A stretch of 48,591 nucleotides of DNA from Trichothermofontia sp037445115 (lineage in GTDB: Bacteria > Cyanobacteriota > Cyanobacteriia > B231): contig JBBILC010000019.1 in assembly GCA_037445115.1 (NCBI GenBank), positions 1 to 48,591 of the forward strand, written 5' to 3'. Within the stretch, counting starts at the first letter, position 1, and each line of letters opens with the position of its first letter. The position numbers and the translations under genes are program-made. Below are positions 8,405-17,346 of the stretch, one piece after another. The notes under the pieces were generated by a model, which worked only from the letters and a program-made list of their open reading frames with translations, ran no database searches and was not told the origin of the DNA.

Positions 8405-8755
8405 ATGTGGCAACGATTGATTTCCATCCTGTTGGGATTAGGACTGCTCATCAGTATCCTCGTAGTCAGTTCCCCTACCCGTGCCCAATTTAGCAATACG
8501 GACTGGCGCATATCCCAATTGGAAACGGAGTTAGGAAATCTGCGATCGCAGGTCAACCGCCTAGCCGCTAGTGTCGATCGCCCGCCGCCCGTCCCCCTCC
8601 CGCCTAATCCTGCTACGATGTCAAGCCCTGCCCCATCGCTGGAGCCAAGCGACACAGCCGAGTCTCGCTTTACGCGGTTGGCCACCCTGGTGGTTGAATT
8701 ACGGCAGGAGATCCGTGACTTGCAAGCACGGGTACACGCCTTGGAAACCCGTTGA
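8405..8755 (+). CDS. Small secreted coiled-coil protein
   Basis: 116 residues. An N-terminal signal peptide (MWQRLISILLGLGLLISIL, ending near PTRAQ) is followed by a heptad-patterned segment (WRISQLETELGNLRSQVNRL), a Pro/Ser-rich linker (about 58-80) and a second heptad segment (LVVELRQEIRDLQARVHALE) to the C-terminus. Two short coiled coils joined by a proline linker suggest an oligomerising periplasmic protein. Similar short proteins are common in cyanobacteria, but I know no function. Confidence 0.75.
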   Translation: MWQRLISILLGLGLLISILVVSSPTRAQFSNTDWRISQLETELGNLRSQVNRLAASVDRPPPVPLPPNPATMSSPAPSLEPSDTAESRFTRLATLVVELRQEIRDLQARVHALETR

Positions 8756-8799
8756 CGTTTTCCCAAGGCATCAATTACTCCAATTGTCACTGGAGAATT

Positions 8800-8941
8800 A
8801 ATGGGGCACGCAAGATGTCTAGCTCATAAGAAAAGTGTCAACGGGCCAGGCAAAATGCCTAAAAGGGCGGGCAAGATGCCTAAGGGCAGGCAAGATGCCT
8901 ACCCCACAAGAAAAGTGTCAATGGGGCAGGCAAGATGCCTA
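8800..8941. repeat. Tandem-like GGCAAGATGCCTA repeat cluster
   Basis: Five spaced copies of a GGGC(A)GGCAAGATGCCTA-type hairpin unit, two of them separated by CCCCACAAGAAAAGTGTCAA. The last copy supplies the stop codon of the transketolase gene. This is a variant of the dispersed GGCAGGCAGGATGCCTACCCCAC family. Confidence 0.7.
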
Positions 8942-10852
8942 GCAATCCGCGATCAGGGACTTGACTTTCGCCATGATGCCCACGGGGTCAATGCCTTGGT
9001 AGGGATACTGCTCCCAGAGACCACCGCAGCCTTCCTCGTGGGTACCCAAGTAGGCATACTTCGGTGCGAACCCCCGCTCCAGCAACCAGGAGCCGAAGCG
9101 ACTACCCAGGCCCGTTTTACGGTTGAAGGCTTCCACGACTAGCACAAAGGGGGCCTTGCCAATCTTGGCCATCATGTCCTCATCAACAACGTTGAGGGTG
9201 GGTTTGTTGATCAGGCCCACATCAATGCCCTCCTGCTTCAGGCGCTCCACCGCATCCAACGCCCGGTACAGGGCATCCCCAAAACTGACAATATACCCGG
9301 CTGTCCCTTCGCGAATCACCTCATCCTTGCCAGGAGCAAACAGGTAATCCCCTCCAAACATTTCCTTACCCTCGGTATCGAGGATCATCGGCACCTTCGA
9401 TCGCGTTGAGAAGACAAACCGCAGACCGGGCTGGTGGAAAATGGTTTCGATACAGGCTTCCATCTGGCGCGGATCGGCGGGGAAATAGAGCCGGGTTTCG
9501 TAGCCGTCATCCAGGCCGTTGTCGGCAAAAAAGTTGTTAATGCCGAAGTGACAGGTATTGTCGGCCATGTCGTCGATCCCGGCGTGGGAGAAGTGGCAGA
9601 GGACGTTGGAGTTATTGAGCCGCGCCATTGTGATTTCGGAAATGATCATTTCCAGGAAGGCGCTGAAGGTGGCGAAAATGCCCTGGCGGTCCTCCTCCAT
9701 ACCAAAACCGGCTGCCGCAGAGAAGTTGCAGCGCTCCATGATGCCACCGCTGACGAAGATTTCCGGGAACGCCTTGCGGATTTGCGCCAAACCACAGGAC
9801 CCCTCCAGATCACTATCGACGCACAATACTTTTTGCTTGCGATCCTCTTCGCTCATGCGGCCCAGAATTGAGACCACGGCATCACCAAAGACATTGCGGT
9901 TGGCCCCGGTTTCACTGCTTGACCCCAGGAAGGTGTAGGTGTTTTGGGGCTTTTCAATACTCTTGAGGTACTCGACCGCTGCCGTGCGACCGCGTGCTTC
10001 CAGGTATTGCAGCGCCAGTTTCACCGAAATCACATCATGACCGTGGTTTGAGCCTTCCAAGCCTTCAATGCCCACCGCCATTGGCCGCTTGTTGATCACC
10101 GCGATCGGTCCTGGTGTGTTAATCGCTTGGCAAATGCGGCTGTAGAGACCCTCCAGATCTTCGCCATCCCCTTCCAGGACCGTCAACCCATGCCCTGACA
10201 GGGTTTTTGCCAGACTGAAACCGGGGAGATAGTGGGAGGGGTTCCCGGCGATCGTCACATCATTGTCATCAATCAGCAGCTTCACATTAATGTTCTTCGC
10301 CACCGCCATCCGGGCTGCTTCCGCATCATTGCCTTCCTGTTGCGAGCCATCAGACCCCAGACAAAACACCGCTTTATCAGGATGGGCTAGGGCCACGCCA
10401 TTGACATAGGGCCACATGTGCCCCAAGCGTCCGGAGCTAAACTTCACCCCTGGGGTTAACCCTAATTCCGGGTGACCGGGCAGGGTCGAGTTGGCTTCCC
10501 GGTAGCGCATTAACTGCTCGGCGGGTAAGTCATGGTTCAACGCGGCCCATAGGTATTGGGTTGCCACCCGGTGTCCCGCTTCATCGAAAAAGATCGGCAC
10601 AAACTTGTCCGGTGCGCCCCGGAAAAACGCATCCAGGATCACCACTTCCGGCACCGTATCGTAGGGTCCGCCCGTATGTCCCCCGACACCCTTGGCGGCT
10701 CCCGTAGCAGTGAAAAAGACGATCGCATCCCGACAGAGTTGAATATTGGCCTGAAGTGCTGCTTTTTGGTCGGACGTTAGGGTGGGACTGGCCGGATCAA
10801 GCTTAATCCGTTGGTAGGCACTCAGATCGATCGGGAAGTTGGCGCTGGTCAT
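8939..10852 (-). CDS. Transketolase-like thiamine-diphosphate enzyme (not the Calvin-cycle type)
   Basis: 637-residue single-chain ThDP enzyme of the transketolase superfamily. The ThDP/Mg motif is CLGSDGSQQEGNDAEA with the conserved Asn in DDNDVTIAGNPSHYLP; an N-terminal GGHTGGPYDT and FFDEAGHR segment, a central pyrimidine-binding domain (about 300-480) and a C-terminal domain with VEAFNRKTGLGSRFG follow. The N-terminus differs from the usual cyanobacterial Calvin-cycle transketolase, which begins with a SINAIRFLAVDAI-like segment, so this is a second paralogue whose substrates are uncertain. ATG at 10852 has AGGA eight bases upstream; the longer TTG start is unlikely. The stop codon lies in a repeat. 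Confidence 0.85.
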   Translation of the reverse strand: MTSANFPIDLSAYQRIKLDPASPTLTSDQKAALQANIQLCRDAIVFFTATGAAKGVGGHTGGPYDTVPEVVILDAFFRGAPDKFVPIFFDEAGHRVATQYLWAALNHDLPAEQLMRYREANSTLPGHPELGLTPGVKFSSGRLGHMWPYVNGVALAHPDKAVFCLGSDGSQQEGNDAEAARMAVAKNINVKLLIDDNDVTIAGNPSHYLPGFSLAKTLSGHGLTVLEGDGEDLEGLYSRICQAINTPGPIAVINKRPMAVGIEGLEGSNHGHDVISVKLALQYLEARGRTAAVEYLKSIEKPQNTYTFLGSSSETGANRNVFGDAVVSILGRMSEEDRKQKVLCVDSDLEGSCGLAQIRKAFPEIFVSGGIMERCNFSAAAGFGMEEDRQGIFATFSAFLEMIISEITMARLNNSNVLCHFSHAGIDDMADNTCHFGINNFFADNGLDDGYETRLYFPADPRQMEACIETIFHQPGLRFVFSTRSKVPMILDTEGKEMFGGDYLFAPGKDEVIREGTAGYIVSFGDALYRALDAVERLKQEGIDVGLINKPTLNVVDEDMMAKIGKAPFVLVVEAFNRKTGLGSRFGSWLLERGFAPKYAYLGTHEEGCGGLWEQYPYQGIDPVGIMAKVKSLIADC

Positions 10853-11084
10853 AGAGAATTTCCTGGACAAAGCAGATTAACGTCCATCTTCGGGGAGAAC
10901 GATCCCCTCTGTCTACTAAGCGCATATTAAGAACTTTAAGCAATGGGGCCTGGGGACAAAAATTCAATGCAACTGACGTTTCTGGTAAGGGAAACGGGTT
11001 AACTAAACCTATTGGGACCGGATTCGCGCTTGGGGAAATGATTGGGTCCCAGTTGTTCAAGTTGCAAAAGAGAACGCGATCGCT

Positions 11085-12614
11085 ATGCTTGCGAGAGTCT
11101 GGAGTGCATCCCTAGTTGGCATTGATGCAGTGAAGGTGGGGGTCGAAATTGATGTTTCCGGGGGCTTACCGGGAATTACGGTGGTGGGGTTACCCGATGC
11201 TGCCGTGCAGGAGTCACGGGAACGGGTGCGGGCGGCGCTGAAAAATGCGGGTTATGCGTTCCCCATGCGCAAGGTGGTGATTAACCTTACCCCCGCCGAT
11301 TTACGCAAGGAAGGCCCCAGTTTTGACTTACCCATTAGTGTGGGCATTCTGGCGGCGTCGGAGCAGGTGAGCGCAGAACAGTTGGATCAGTATTTATTTC
11401 TAGGGGAAGTCTCCCTGGATGGCAGTTTACGGGCGATCGCAGGGGTGTTGCCGATCGCCGCCACGGCCCAGCAGTTGGGCATCTCCACCCTATTGGTTCC
11501 CGCCGACAACGCCCAGGAAGCGGCTGTTGTGAAGGGCCTGAAGGTCTATGGGTTTCAGCATGTGGCCGATGTTGCAGACTTTCTCAATAACCCCGGCTCG
11601 TACCAACCGACCCAACTGGACCCGAAGGAAGAATTGCTCCGCCAGCAGCGCGGCCACTTAGACTTAAAAGATGTCAAAGGCCAAGCCCATGCGCGTCGGG
11701 CACTGGAAATTGCGGCGGCAGGGGGCCATAACCTGATTTTTGTGGGACCTCCCGGCAGTGGGAAAACCATGCTAGCCCGCCGATTACCGGGGATTTTGCC
11801 GCCGTTGACCTTTGACGAGGCCCTAGAGGTGACCCAAATCCACTCCGTGGCGGGGTTACTCAAGGATCGCGGGCGGTTAGTGGGCACTCGCCCCTTTCGC
11901 AGCCCTCACCATTCGGCCTCAGGACCTTCCCTGGTGGGCGGGGGCAGCTTTCCGCGACCGGGGGAAATTTCCCTGGCCCATCGCGGGGTCTTATTTCTCG
12001 ATGAACTGACGGAATTTAAGCGGGATGTCCTGGAATTTCTGCGCCAACCCCTCGAAGATGGGCAGGTGACGATTTCCCGCACCCGCCAGTCGGTCATGTT
12101 CCCGGCCCAATTTATGCTGGTGGCCAGTACCAACCCCTGTCCCTGCGGCTATTTTGGCGACACGATCCAACCCTGCACCTGTTCACCCCGCCAACGGGAG
12201 CAATACTGGGCGAAGCTCTCTGGTCCCCTCATGGATCGCATTGATCTGCAAGTCGCCGTGAATCGCCTCAAACCGGAGGAAATTACCCGCCAACCCCAGG
12301 GGGAAGCCTCGACCAGTGTGCGCGATCGCGTGCAAACCGCCCGTGCCCAGGCCCAGCAACGGTTCCAGGCCGAACCCACCGTGCGATCGAATGCGGAAAT
12401 GCAAAGCCGTCATCTGCACCAGTGGTGCCGGTTGGATGATACCAGTCAAACCCTTCTGGAAACGGCGATTCGCAAATTGGGATTATCGGCACGGGCGACC
12501 GATCGTATTCTCAAGGTGAGCCGCACGATCGCGGATTTAGCCGGGGAGGAACAGATCCAGAGTCAGCATGTGGCGGAGGCAATTCAATACCGGACGATCG
12601 ATCGGATGTCCTAG
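11085..12614 (+). CDS. comM: YifB/ComM family Mg-chelatase-like AAA ATPase
   Basis: 509 residues, full length. The N-terminal Lon-like S5 domain (about 1-170, VEIDVSGGLPGITVVGLPD) is followed by a Mg-chelatase-type AAA+ domain with Walker A GPPGSGKTMLARRLPGILPP, Walker B GVLFLDELTEFKRDVL, sensor region ASTNPCPCGYFG, and a C-terminal helical domain (LGLSARATDRILKVSRTIAD). In Vibrio, ComM is a hexameric helicase that drives branch migration when incoming DNA integrates during natural transformation; that role is inferred here. The gene is followed 100 bases later, on the same strand, by an Rpn-type nuclease gene. Confidence 0.92.
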   Translation: MLARVWSASLVGIDAVKVGVEIDVSGGLPGITVVGLPDAAVQESRERVRAALKNAGYAFPMRKVVINLTPADLRKEGPSFDLPISVGILAASEQVSAEQLDQYLFLGEVSLDGSLRAIAGVLPIAATAQQLGISTLLVPADNAQEAAVVKGLKVYGFQHVADVADFLNNPGSYQPTQLDPKEELLRQQRGHLDLKDVKGQAHARRALEIAAAGGHNLIFVGPPGSGKTMLARRLPGILPPLTFDEALEVTQIHSVAGLLKDRGRLVGTRPFRSPHHSASGPSLVGGGSFPRPGEISLAHRGVLFLDELTEFKRDVLEFLRQPLEDGQVTISRTRQSVMFPAQFMLVASTNPCPCGYFGDTIQPCTCSPRQREQYWAKLSGPLMDRIDLQVAVNRLKPEEITRQPQGEASTSVRDRVQTARAQAQQRFQAEPTVRSNAEMQSRHLHQWCRLDDTSQTLLETAIRKLGLSARATDRILKVSRTIADLAGEEQIQSQHVAEAIQYRTIDRMS

Positions 12615-12714
12615 TAATAGCGCGATGCTCCGGACGTAACGCTGGCTGATGTTGGCTTTGAATCCTTGCGCGGGCAGGGGCGGTTGGCTGGAGTTCTTCG
12701 CTGTTTTCTCTGGT

Positions 12715-13548
12715 ATGTACGACAACGTTTGCAAATTCCTGGCCGAAACCTATACGCAAGACTTTGCCCAGTGGTTATTGGGCGACACCATTGGCTTAAC
12801 CCAACTCAGTCCCTCGGAATTGTCCGTCGAACCGATGCGGGCTGATGCGCTGATTTTGCTGGCTGCCGACCAGCTCTTGCTCCAGATCGAATTTCAAACC
12901 CAACCAGAGGCCCCAATTCCCTATCGCATGGCCGAGTATCGCCTACGCGGTTACCGCCGGTATCCCAATCTGCCCATGCGCCAAATTGTGATTTACCTCA
13001 AACCAACGCGATCGGAGCGGGTCTACCAAACCGTATTTGAAATTTCCGGAATGCGCCATGAGTTTGAGGTGATTCGGCTGTGGGAATGTGCCCCCGCTGA
13101 CCTGTTGCCGTTTCCCGGCCTGTGGCCATTAGCGATCCTATGTGGCACGCCCGATAAAACCGCTACCCTCCGGGAAATCGCCCAACGAATTGAACGTTTG
13201 CCCGATCGCGGCATTAAAGGGAACGTCGCTGCTGCCACCGCTGTCCTAGCGGGCTTAGTATTAGAGAAAACAGTGATTCAGCAAATCCTGCGGGAGGAGA
13301 TTGTGAAGGAATCGGTGATCTATCAAGACATCCTGAGCAAAGGGGTACAACAAGGACTCCAGCAAGGACTCCAACGCGAGATCTCGCTGGTGTTGCGGCT
13401 GCTCAAACACCGCTTTGGTGATCTGGAACCCGCACTAGAAACCCGCATTCGATCGCTGCCCGTGGAGCAATTGGAAGCCTTGGGTGAGGCATTACTCGAT
13501 TTCACCCAGCCGGAAGCGGTGATCACCTGGCTAGATCACCACGCTTAA
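12715..13548 (+). CDS. Rpn-family nuclease/transposase-like protein with C-terminal DUF4351
   Basis: 277 residues. The N-terminal half (MYDNVCKFLAETYTQDFAQW, with RADALILLAADQLLLQIEFQ) is the PD-(D/E)XK-type fold of Rpn (recombination-promoting nuclease) proteins, with candidate acidic metal ligands in ADAL and QIEFQ. It is followed by a helical region, a short repeat GVQQGLQQGLQ, and a C-terminal DUF4351-like segment (LVLRLLKHRFGDLEPALETR). The ATG at 12715 is chosen because upstream codons are unlike the family. Cyanobacterial genomes often carry many copies; Rpn proteins in E. coli nick DNA and raise recombination. It may be co-transcribed with comM. Confidence 0.82.
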   Translation: MYDNVCKFLAETYTQDFAQWLLGDTIGLTQLSPSELSVEPMRADALILLAADQLLLQIEFQTQPEAPIPYRMAEYRLRGYRRYPNLPMRQIVIYLKPTRSERVYQTVFEISGMRHEFEVIRLWECAPADLLPFPGLWPLAILCGTPDKTATLREIAQRIERLPDRGIKGNVAAATAVLAGLVLEKTVIQQILREEIVKESVIYQDILSKGVQQGLQQGLQREISLVLRLLKHRFGDLEPALETRIRSLPVEQLEALGEALLDFTQPEAVITWLDHHA

Positions 13549-14102
13549 GCGGCATCCCAGGGCGGCCAATATTTGGGCATTCAGCTAGTGGGCATTCAGC
13601 GTTGGGAGCGTATTGCCGGAGTGCGATTGTTGAGAGGCGGATCGCTTGCTATGATTCAGGCCATTGCTATGATTCAGGCCATGTCTAGCTTCCACCCCTC
13701 GATCAGAGTAGGATTAACTTCCCAAGAGGCAGGCAATGTTAACTGATTGTAATTAACTGGTTGTCATTAAAATACTCCCTTACAATTCCCCTAAGTGCTG
13801 CTTCATCAACCCTTCAACCATCATCTGTCACAACAATGGGTGAACTCATCCTAGTCTTAGATGGCAATCTAGAAGTTATTGATGAGAACTGGTTAATTGA
13901 CATCAACTCTCCTTAACATATTAGCAATCCAGTCGTGATCGCTCGCTAAATCTAGGACAATCGCGACTCTTCAAACCCAACCCAATGCCAAAATTCCCTG
14001 CGGTATGGCATGACTTGAGTTATCTTGGATTTTTTATCCCCAAGCGTGTGATGAATGAGCGTTGTGTTCAAGCCTACGTTGACTGCTGTCCAGAGTCTTG
14101 AT
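13549..14102. other. Intergenic stretch with an 18-bp tandem duplication and a 26-codon ORF
   Basis: Between the Rpn gene and the Rieske gene. TTGCTATGATTCAGGCCA is duplicated in tandem at 13646-13681. An AT-rich part follows, then a 26-codon frame at 13836-13916 (MGELILVLDGNLEVIDENWL...) with no convincing ribosome-binding site. It could be a gene remnant; I do not recognise it. No RNA gene or terminator is evident. Confidence 0.35.
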
Positions 14103-14588
14103 CTAGGAAACTTTAACGAGTACCCGATCGCCCTCGATTTTGGCGGCATAGGCTGCTAAGGGTTTATTCGCAGGCCCCTTGGCAACAGCACCATTGGGTT
14201 GAAATTGGGACCCGTGACAGGGACAGGCAAAACGGGACTGGGAGCCGTTCCAACGTACCGTACACCCCCGGTGAGGACAGGCTGCACTCACCGCTATCAG
14301 GTTAGCCACATTGGCTGGGTCCCGGATAACTGCTACCCCATTCGGCTCAAAATCTTTGTTGATAATGGCTCCAGACTGGTTCAGTTGGGCCACGGTTCCA
14401 ATCGCTACAAAGCCGTCCGATCGCGGCGTTGCCGCAAGGCGACGATCGGGGGATACCCCTGTCGGCCTCGAGGGTGTGGCGGGGGAGGTAGCCGCTTGGC
14501 TCGGCGACAGGCAGGCCGCGATCGCCACCGGCAGGGAACTCGCCAGGGTGCCAAAGCCAACCCAGACCATAAATTCACGTCGTTTCAT
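14103..14588 (-). CDS. Tat-exported lipoprotein Rieske [2Fe-2S] protein
   Basis: 161 residues. AAGGAGG five bases before the ATG at 14588 fixes the start. The N-terminus MKRREFMVWVGFGTLASSL is a twin-arginine signal, and IAAC at residues 23-26 is a lipobox, so the protein is probably folded before export and lipid-anchored. The Rieske fold has both cluster boxes: C104-P-H106-R-G-C109 and C122-P-C124-H125-G. By family rules the ligands are C104, H106, C122 and H125, with C109-C124 as the disulfide. It lacks the PetC transmembrane anchor layout, so it is not the cytochrome b6f subunit. It lies about 100 bases downstream of the alanine dehydrogenase gene. Its redox partner is unknown. Confidence 0.88.
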   Translation of the reverse strand: MKRREFMVWVGFGTLASSLPVAIAACLSPSQAATSPATPSRPTGVSPDRRLAATPRSDGFVAIGTVAQLNQSGAIINKDFEPNGVAVIRDPANVANLIAVSAACPHRGCTVRWNGSQSRFACPCHGSQFQPNGAVAKGPANKPLAAYAAKIEGDRVLVKVS

Positions 14589-14686
14589 ATAAACCTCCTT
14601 GGGCACACCGCGTGCGGTTGATGGGGTAACGGGCCTAGGGGATGGGGCATCCCCCGTAGAGCCTAGCGCAGAGCCGAGGCGAGGAC

Positions 14687-15772
14687 CTAGGCGAGATCCG
14701 GGAACACGTCCTTGACAGCGGGATGCACAAGTCGCTGTTGGTGAACATTCAATCCCTGAGCCAAGGCCAGATCAGTTTCTAGGGCTTTCAGACCGTGATC
14801 GGCTAGCTTCACAACATAGGGTAACGTGCTGTTATTGAGGGCTTGGGTTGCTGTCCAGGGGACGGCCCCCGGCATATTGGGGACCCCATAATGCACCACC
14901 CCGGCCTCCACATAGGTGGGTTGGGTATGGGAGGTGGGCCGTAGGGTTTCGACACAGCCCCCCTGATCAACAGCCACATCAACAATCACTGACCCTGGGC
15001 GCATCTGTTCGACCAACGATCGCGGCACCAGGATGGGTGCCCGTCGCCCTGGGACTAAGACAGCCCCAATCAATAGGTCAGCATTCCTAACTGCTGCATC
15101 CACCTGGCTGGGATGGCTATACAACAGTTCTACGCGAAAACCAAACAAGGTTTCCAGATAGCCCAAGCGATCGACATTGATATCCAGAATTTTCACCTGG
15201 GCACCGAGACCGATTGCCATCCGGGCTGCCTCCGTCCCAACAACGCCGCCCCCCAGGATCACCACCTGACCCGGTTGCACCCCCGGTACACCGCCCAGGA
15301 GCACCCCCCGCCCCCCCTGCTGCCGTTCTAAAAACCGTGCCCCAAATTGTACAGATAGGCGTCCGGCAATAATGCTCATCGGGGTTAACAAGGGCAAGCG
15401 TTGATCGGGTAATTCGACTGTTTCGTAGGCGATCGCGGTGGTGCCACTGGCGATCAGTCTTTCGGTGAGGGTGCGATCGGCGGCGAGATGCAGGTAAGTG
15501 AAAAGCACCTGGCCCGTTTGCAGACATTCATATTCACTGGCCAGCGGTTCCTTCACCTTAACCACCAGGGGGTGATTCCACGCCTGGGCAGCGGTATGGA
15601 CAATGTGTCCCCCGGCCTGATGATAGTCCGCATCCGTGAAGCCTGCGCCCAACCCAGCCCCTGTTTCGATCCAAACGTGGTGTCCCCGTTCCGTTAACAC
15701 CCGCACGCTACTCGGACTCAAGCCCACCCGAAACTCCTGATCCTTCGTTTCCTTAGGAATGCCGATATCCAT
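14687..15772 (-). CDS. ald: Alanine dehydrogenase
   Basis: 361 residues, the family length. It interconverts L-alanine and pyruvate plus ammonia with NAD. Seen: N-terminal GIPKETKDQEFRVGLSPSSV, the substrate-binding lysine in VVKVKEP, the catalytic histidine in LFTYLHLAAD, the Rossmann motif VILGGGVVGTEAARMAIGLG, and IVDVAVDQGGCVET. GGGGAGG six bases before the ATG at 15772 (MDIGIPK) selects this over the TTG two codons upstream. The iron-type dehydrogenase gene ends 49 bases upstream on the same strand, and the Rieske gene follows, so the three may be one transcript. Confidence 0.95.
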   Translation of the reverse strand: MDIGIPKETKDQEFRVGLSPSSVRVLTERGHHVWIETGAGLGAGFTDADYHQAGGHIVHTAAQAWNHPLVVKVKEPLASEYECLQTGQVLFTYLHLAADRTLTERLIASGTTAIAYETVELPDQRLPLLTPMSIIAGRLSVQFGARFLERQQGGRGVLLGGVPGVQPGQVVILGGGVVGTEAARMAIGLGAQVKILDINVDRLGYLETLFGFRVELLYSHPSQVDAAVRNADLLIGAVLVPGRRAPILVPRSLVEQMRPGSVIVDVAVDQGGCVETLRPTSHTQPTYVEAGVVHYGVPNMPGAVPWTATQALNNSTLPYVVKLADHGLKALETDLALAQGLNVHQQRLVHPAVKDVFPDLA

Positions 15773-15821
15773 GCGCAACCTCCCCGATCGCGACCTGTGC
15801 CCTACTTAAGCATGGTAAGCC

Positions 15822-17075
15822 TCAGGGGGCCAATTCTTGGGACGCTGGGGTGTTCGCTGGGGCGCTATCGGGGGGCGTATGCTGCCCCTGGGAGTTGCTG
15901 ATGGCATAACGGCTACCGCTGATCTCGCTGGGGGCAGTGGTGGAAACCATCGCTGCCACCAGTTGGGTCGGGACGACGGGGAAGGGCAGGTGGTGCAAAT
16001 CTGAGGTCGGGGCACAGGCGATCGCCGCCGCTTGCTCCAGTTCCGCCAGGGTGACCTCAGCTAGGCCCAAGTCATGTAAAGAGGTGGGTAACCCAATGGT
16101 TTGATAGAAGCTTAGTAATTGGTGACGGGCCGCGATCGCCAGTTGGCTACCCTGGAGCATTTCCTCTAGTCGCAGTTGCACCAGGATGCCATAGGCCACC
16201 TTTTCCCCATGTAGGGTGGGGAAGCGCTTCGTTGCCGTCAGGTGGGTGAGGCCGTTGTGGACCGCATGGGCAGCCACCGTGCGGCATTGGGCACCCCCAA
16301 GACCGCCAATCACCCCCGCCATTAATACCGTCGCATCAACCACCTCCTGCCAGACTTCGCTACCGGGGGCCTGGAGAGCCGCCAGGGACTTTTGCAAGAG
16401 GATATCGCGCAGCACCCGCGCCTGTTGCACAGCGGCGATGATTAGGGTATCCGAAGCATGGCCGCTGCTAACCGAGGCTTCGTACCATTTGGCCAAGGCA
16501 TCACCGATCCCGGCTACCAGTGTGCGTTGGGGGGCCGTCGCAACCAGGTCATAGTCGAGGATGAGCAAATCCGGGCAGCGACTCAGGCCCACATCATAGA
16601 GAAAAGCCCCCTGGTCAGAATAGACATTTGAGAGAGCGGTCCAGGCGGCACAGGTGGCGGCAGCGGTGGGGATGGTAACGATCGGCACCTGGCATTGCGC
16701 TGCCAGCAATTTGGCCGTATCGAGTGCTTTACCGCCCCCCACCCCAATCACCACATCCGCCTCGTGGGCGGCGACCCGATCGCGCAATCGCTGGAGGCTA
16801 GCTTCACTACAGTCGGGGGTATACTTCGCCTGGGCGATCGCGAGGGAATGGGTGTCCAAACCCGGTTGCCACTGGGCCATGAGTAGTGCTAAAGTTTGTG
16901 CCCCGCCAATCACCAGGGGCCGCTGGCCTAAGCGGGCGATCGTCGCCGTCATCGGCCCCAGAATCCCTCGACCGCGTACCACTTGGGCAGGCGCAATTCT
17001 GAGGGCCGTAACGGTATCTGGCAGCGACGGGAGTAGCGGCATGGGTTGGGAGGGAGCAGGAAATAACTGAGGCAT
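15822..17075 (-). CDS. Iron-type alcohol dehydrogenase family, glycerol-dehydrogenase-like
   Basis: 417 residues. The NAD-binding part has VIGVGGGKALDTAKLLA, and metal ligands typical of glycerol dehydrogenase are visible: Asp in VAGIGDALAKWYEA, His in TVAAHAVHNGLT and His in FPTLHGEKVAYG. These proteins oxidise glycerol or related polyols with NAD in a Zn- or Fe-dependent manner; the substrate in cyanobacteria is not established. About 40 residues at the C-terminus (after VVAT/STTAPSEI, Gln/Pro/Ala-rich) are an extra, probably disordered tail. It is the first gene of a possible leftward group with ald and the Rieske gene. No strong ribosome-binding site is seen at 17075. Confidence 0.87.
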   Translation of the reverse strand: MPQLFPAPSQPMPLLPSLPDTVTALRIAPAQVVRGRGILGPMTATIARLGQRPLVIGGAQTLALLMAQWQPGLDTHSLAIAQAKYTPDCSEASLQRLRDRVAAHEADVVIGVGGGKALDTAKLLAAQCQVPIVTIPTAAATCAAWTALSNVYSDQGAFLYDVGLSRCPDLLILDYDLVATAPQRTLVAGIGDALAKWYEASVSSGHASDTLIIAAVQQARVLRDILLQKSLAALQAPGSEVWQEVVDATVLMAGVIGGLGGAQCRTVAAHAVHNGLTHLTATKRFPTLHGEKVAYGILVQLRLEEMLQGSQLAIAARHQLLSFYQTIGLPTSLHDLGLAEVTLAELEQAAAIACAPTSDLHHLPFPVVPTQLVAAMVSTTAPSEISGSRYAISNSQGQHTPPDSAPANTPASQELAP

Positions 17076-17346
17076 AAGCGCAAAGTTACGAGGGTATCTG
17101 CCTCCCCAGTGTATAGCGCTCGCCCTAGGGATGGCGGTGCCACAGGGATAACCATTGGGTCACTGGCCCCCCCTAAGACCACTCGGTGATGAACACACCG
17201 GAAACCCGTACCTGTGATCGCGGCAATCCCCACCGATTAACTTTATGAGAGAATATTACACAACTTAATATTTTTGTTACGCTATGGGCAGATAGCAGGC
17301 CGTGACCCTAAGATTTAACGGCCTATTGACCAGGAGCATTAACGAA

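Noticed and set aside
8800..8941. Spaced GGCAAGATGCCTA units considered as a CRISPR array
   Set aside because: Units are short, palindromic and irregularly spaced, and recur across the window beside unrelated genes; no cas genes.
13836..13916. 26-codon frame MGELILVLDGNLEVIDENWL...
   Set aside because: Protein-like in composition but without ribosome-binding site or recognisable family; only noted as a possible remnant.
13952..14149. Minus-strand 65-codon frame overlapping the Rieske 3' end
   Set aside because: It overlaps the well-supported Rieske gene in another frame and has no ribosome-binding site.
14641..14660. GGGGATGGGGCATCCCC hairpin after the alanine dehydrogenase gene as a terminator
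   Set aside because: There is a stem but no T-run on either strand.
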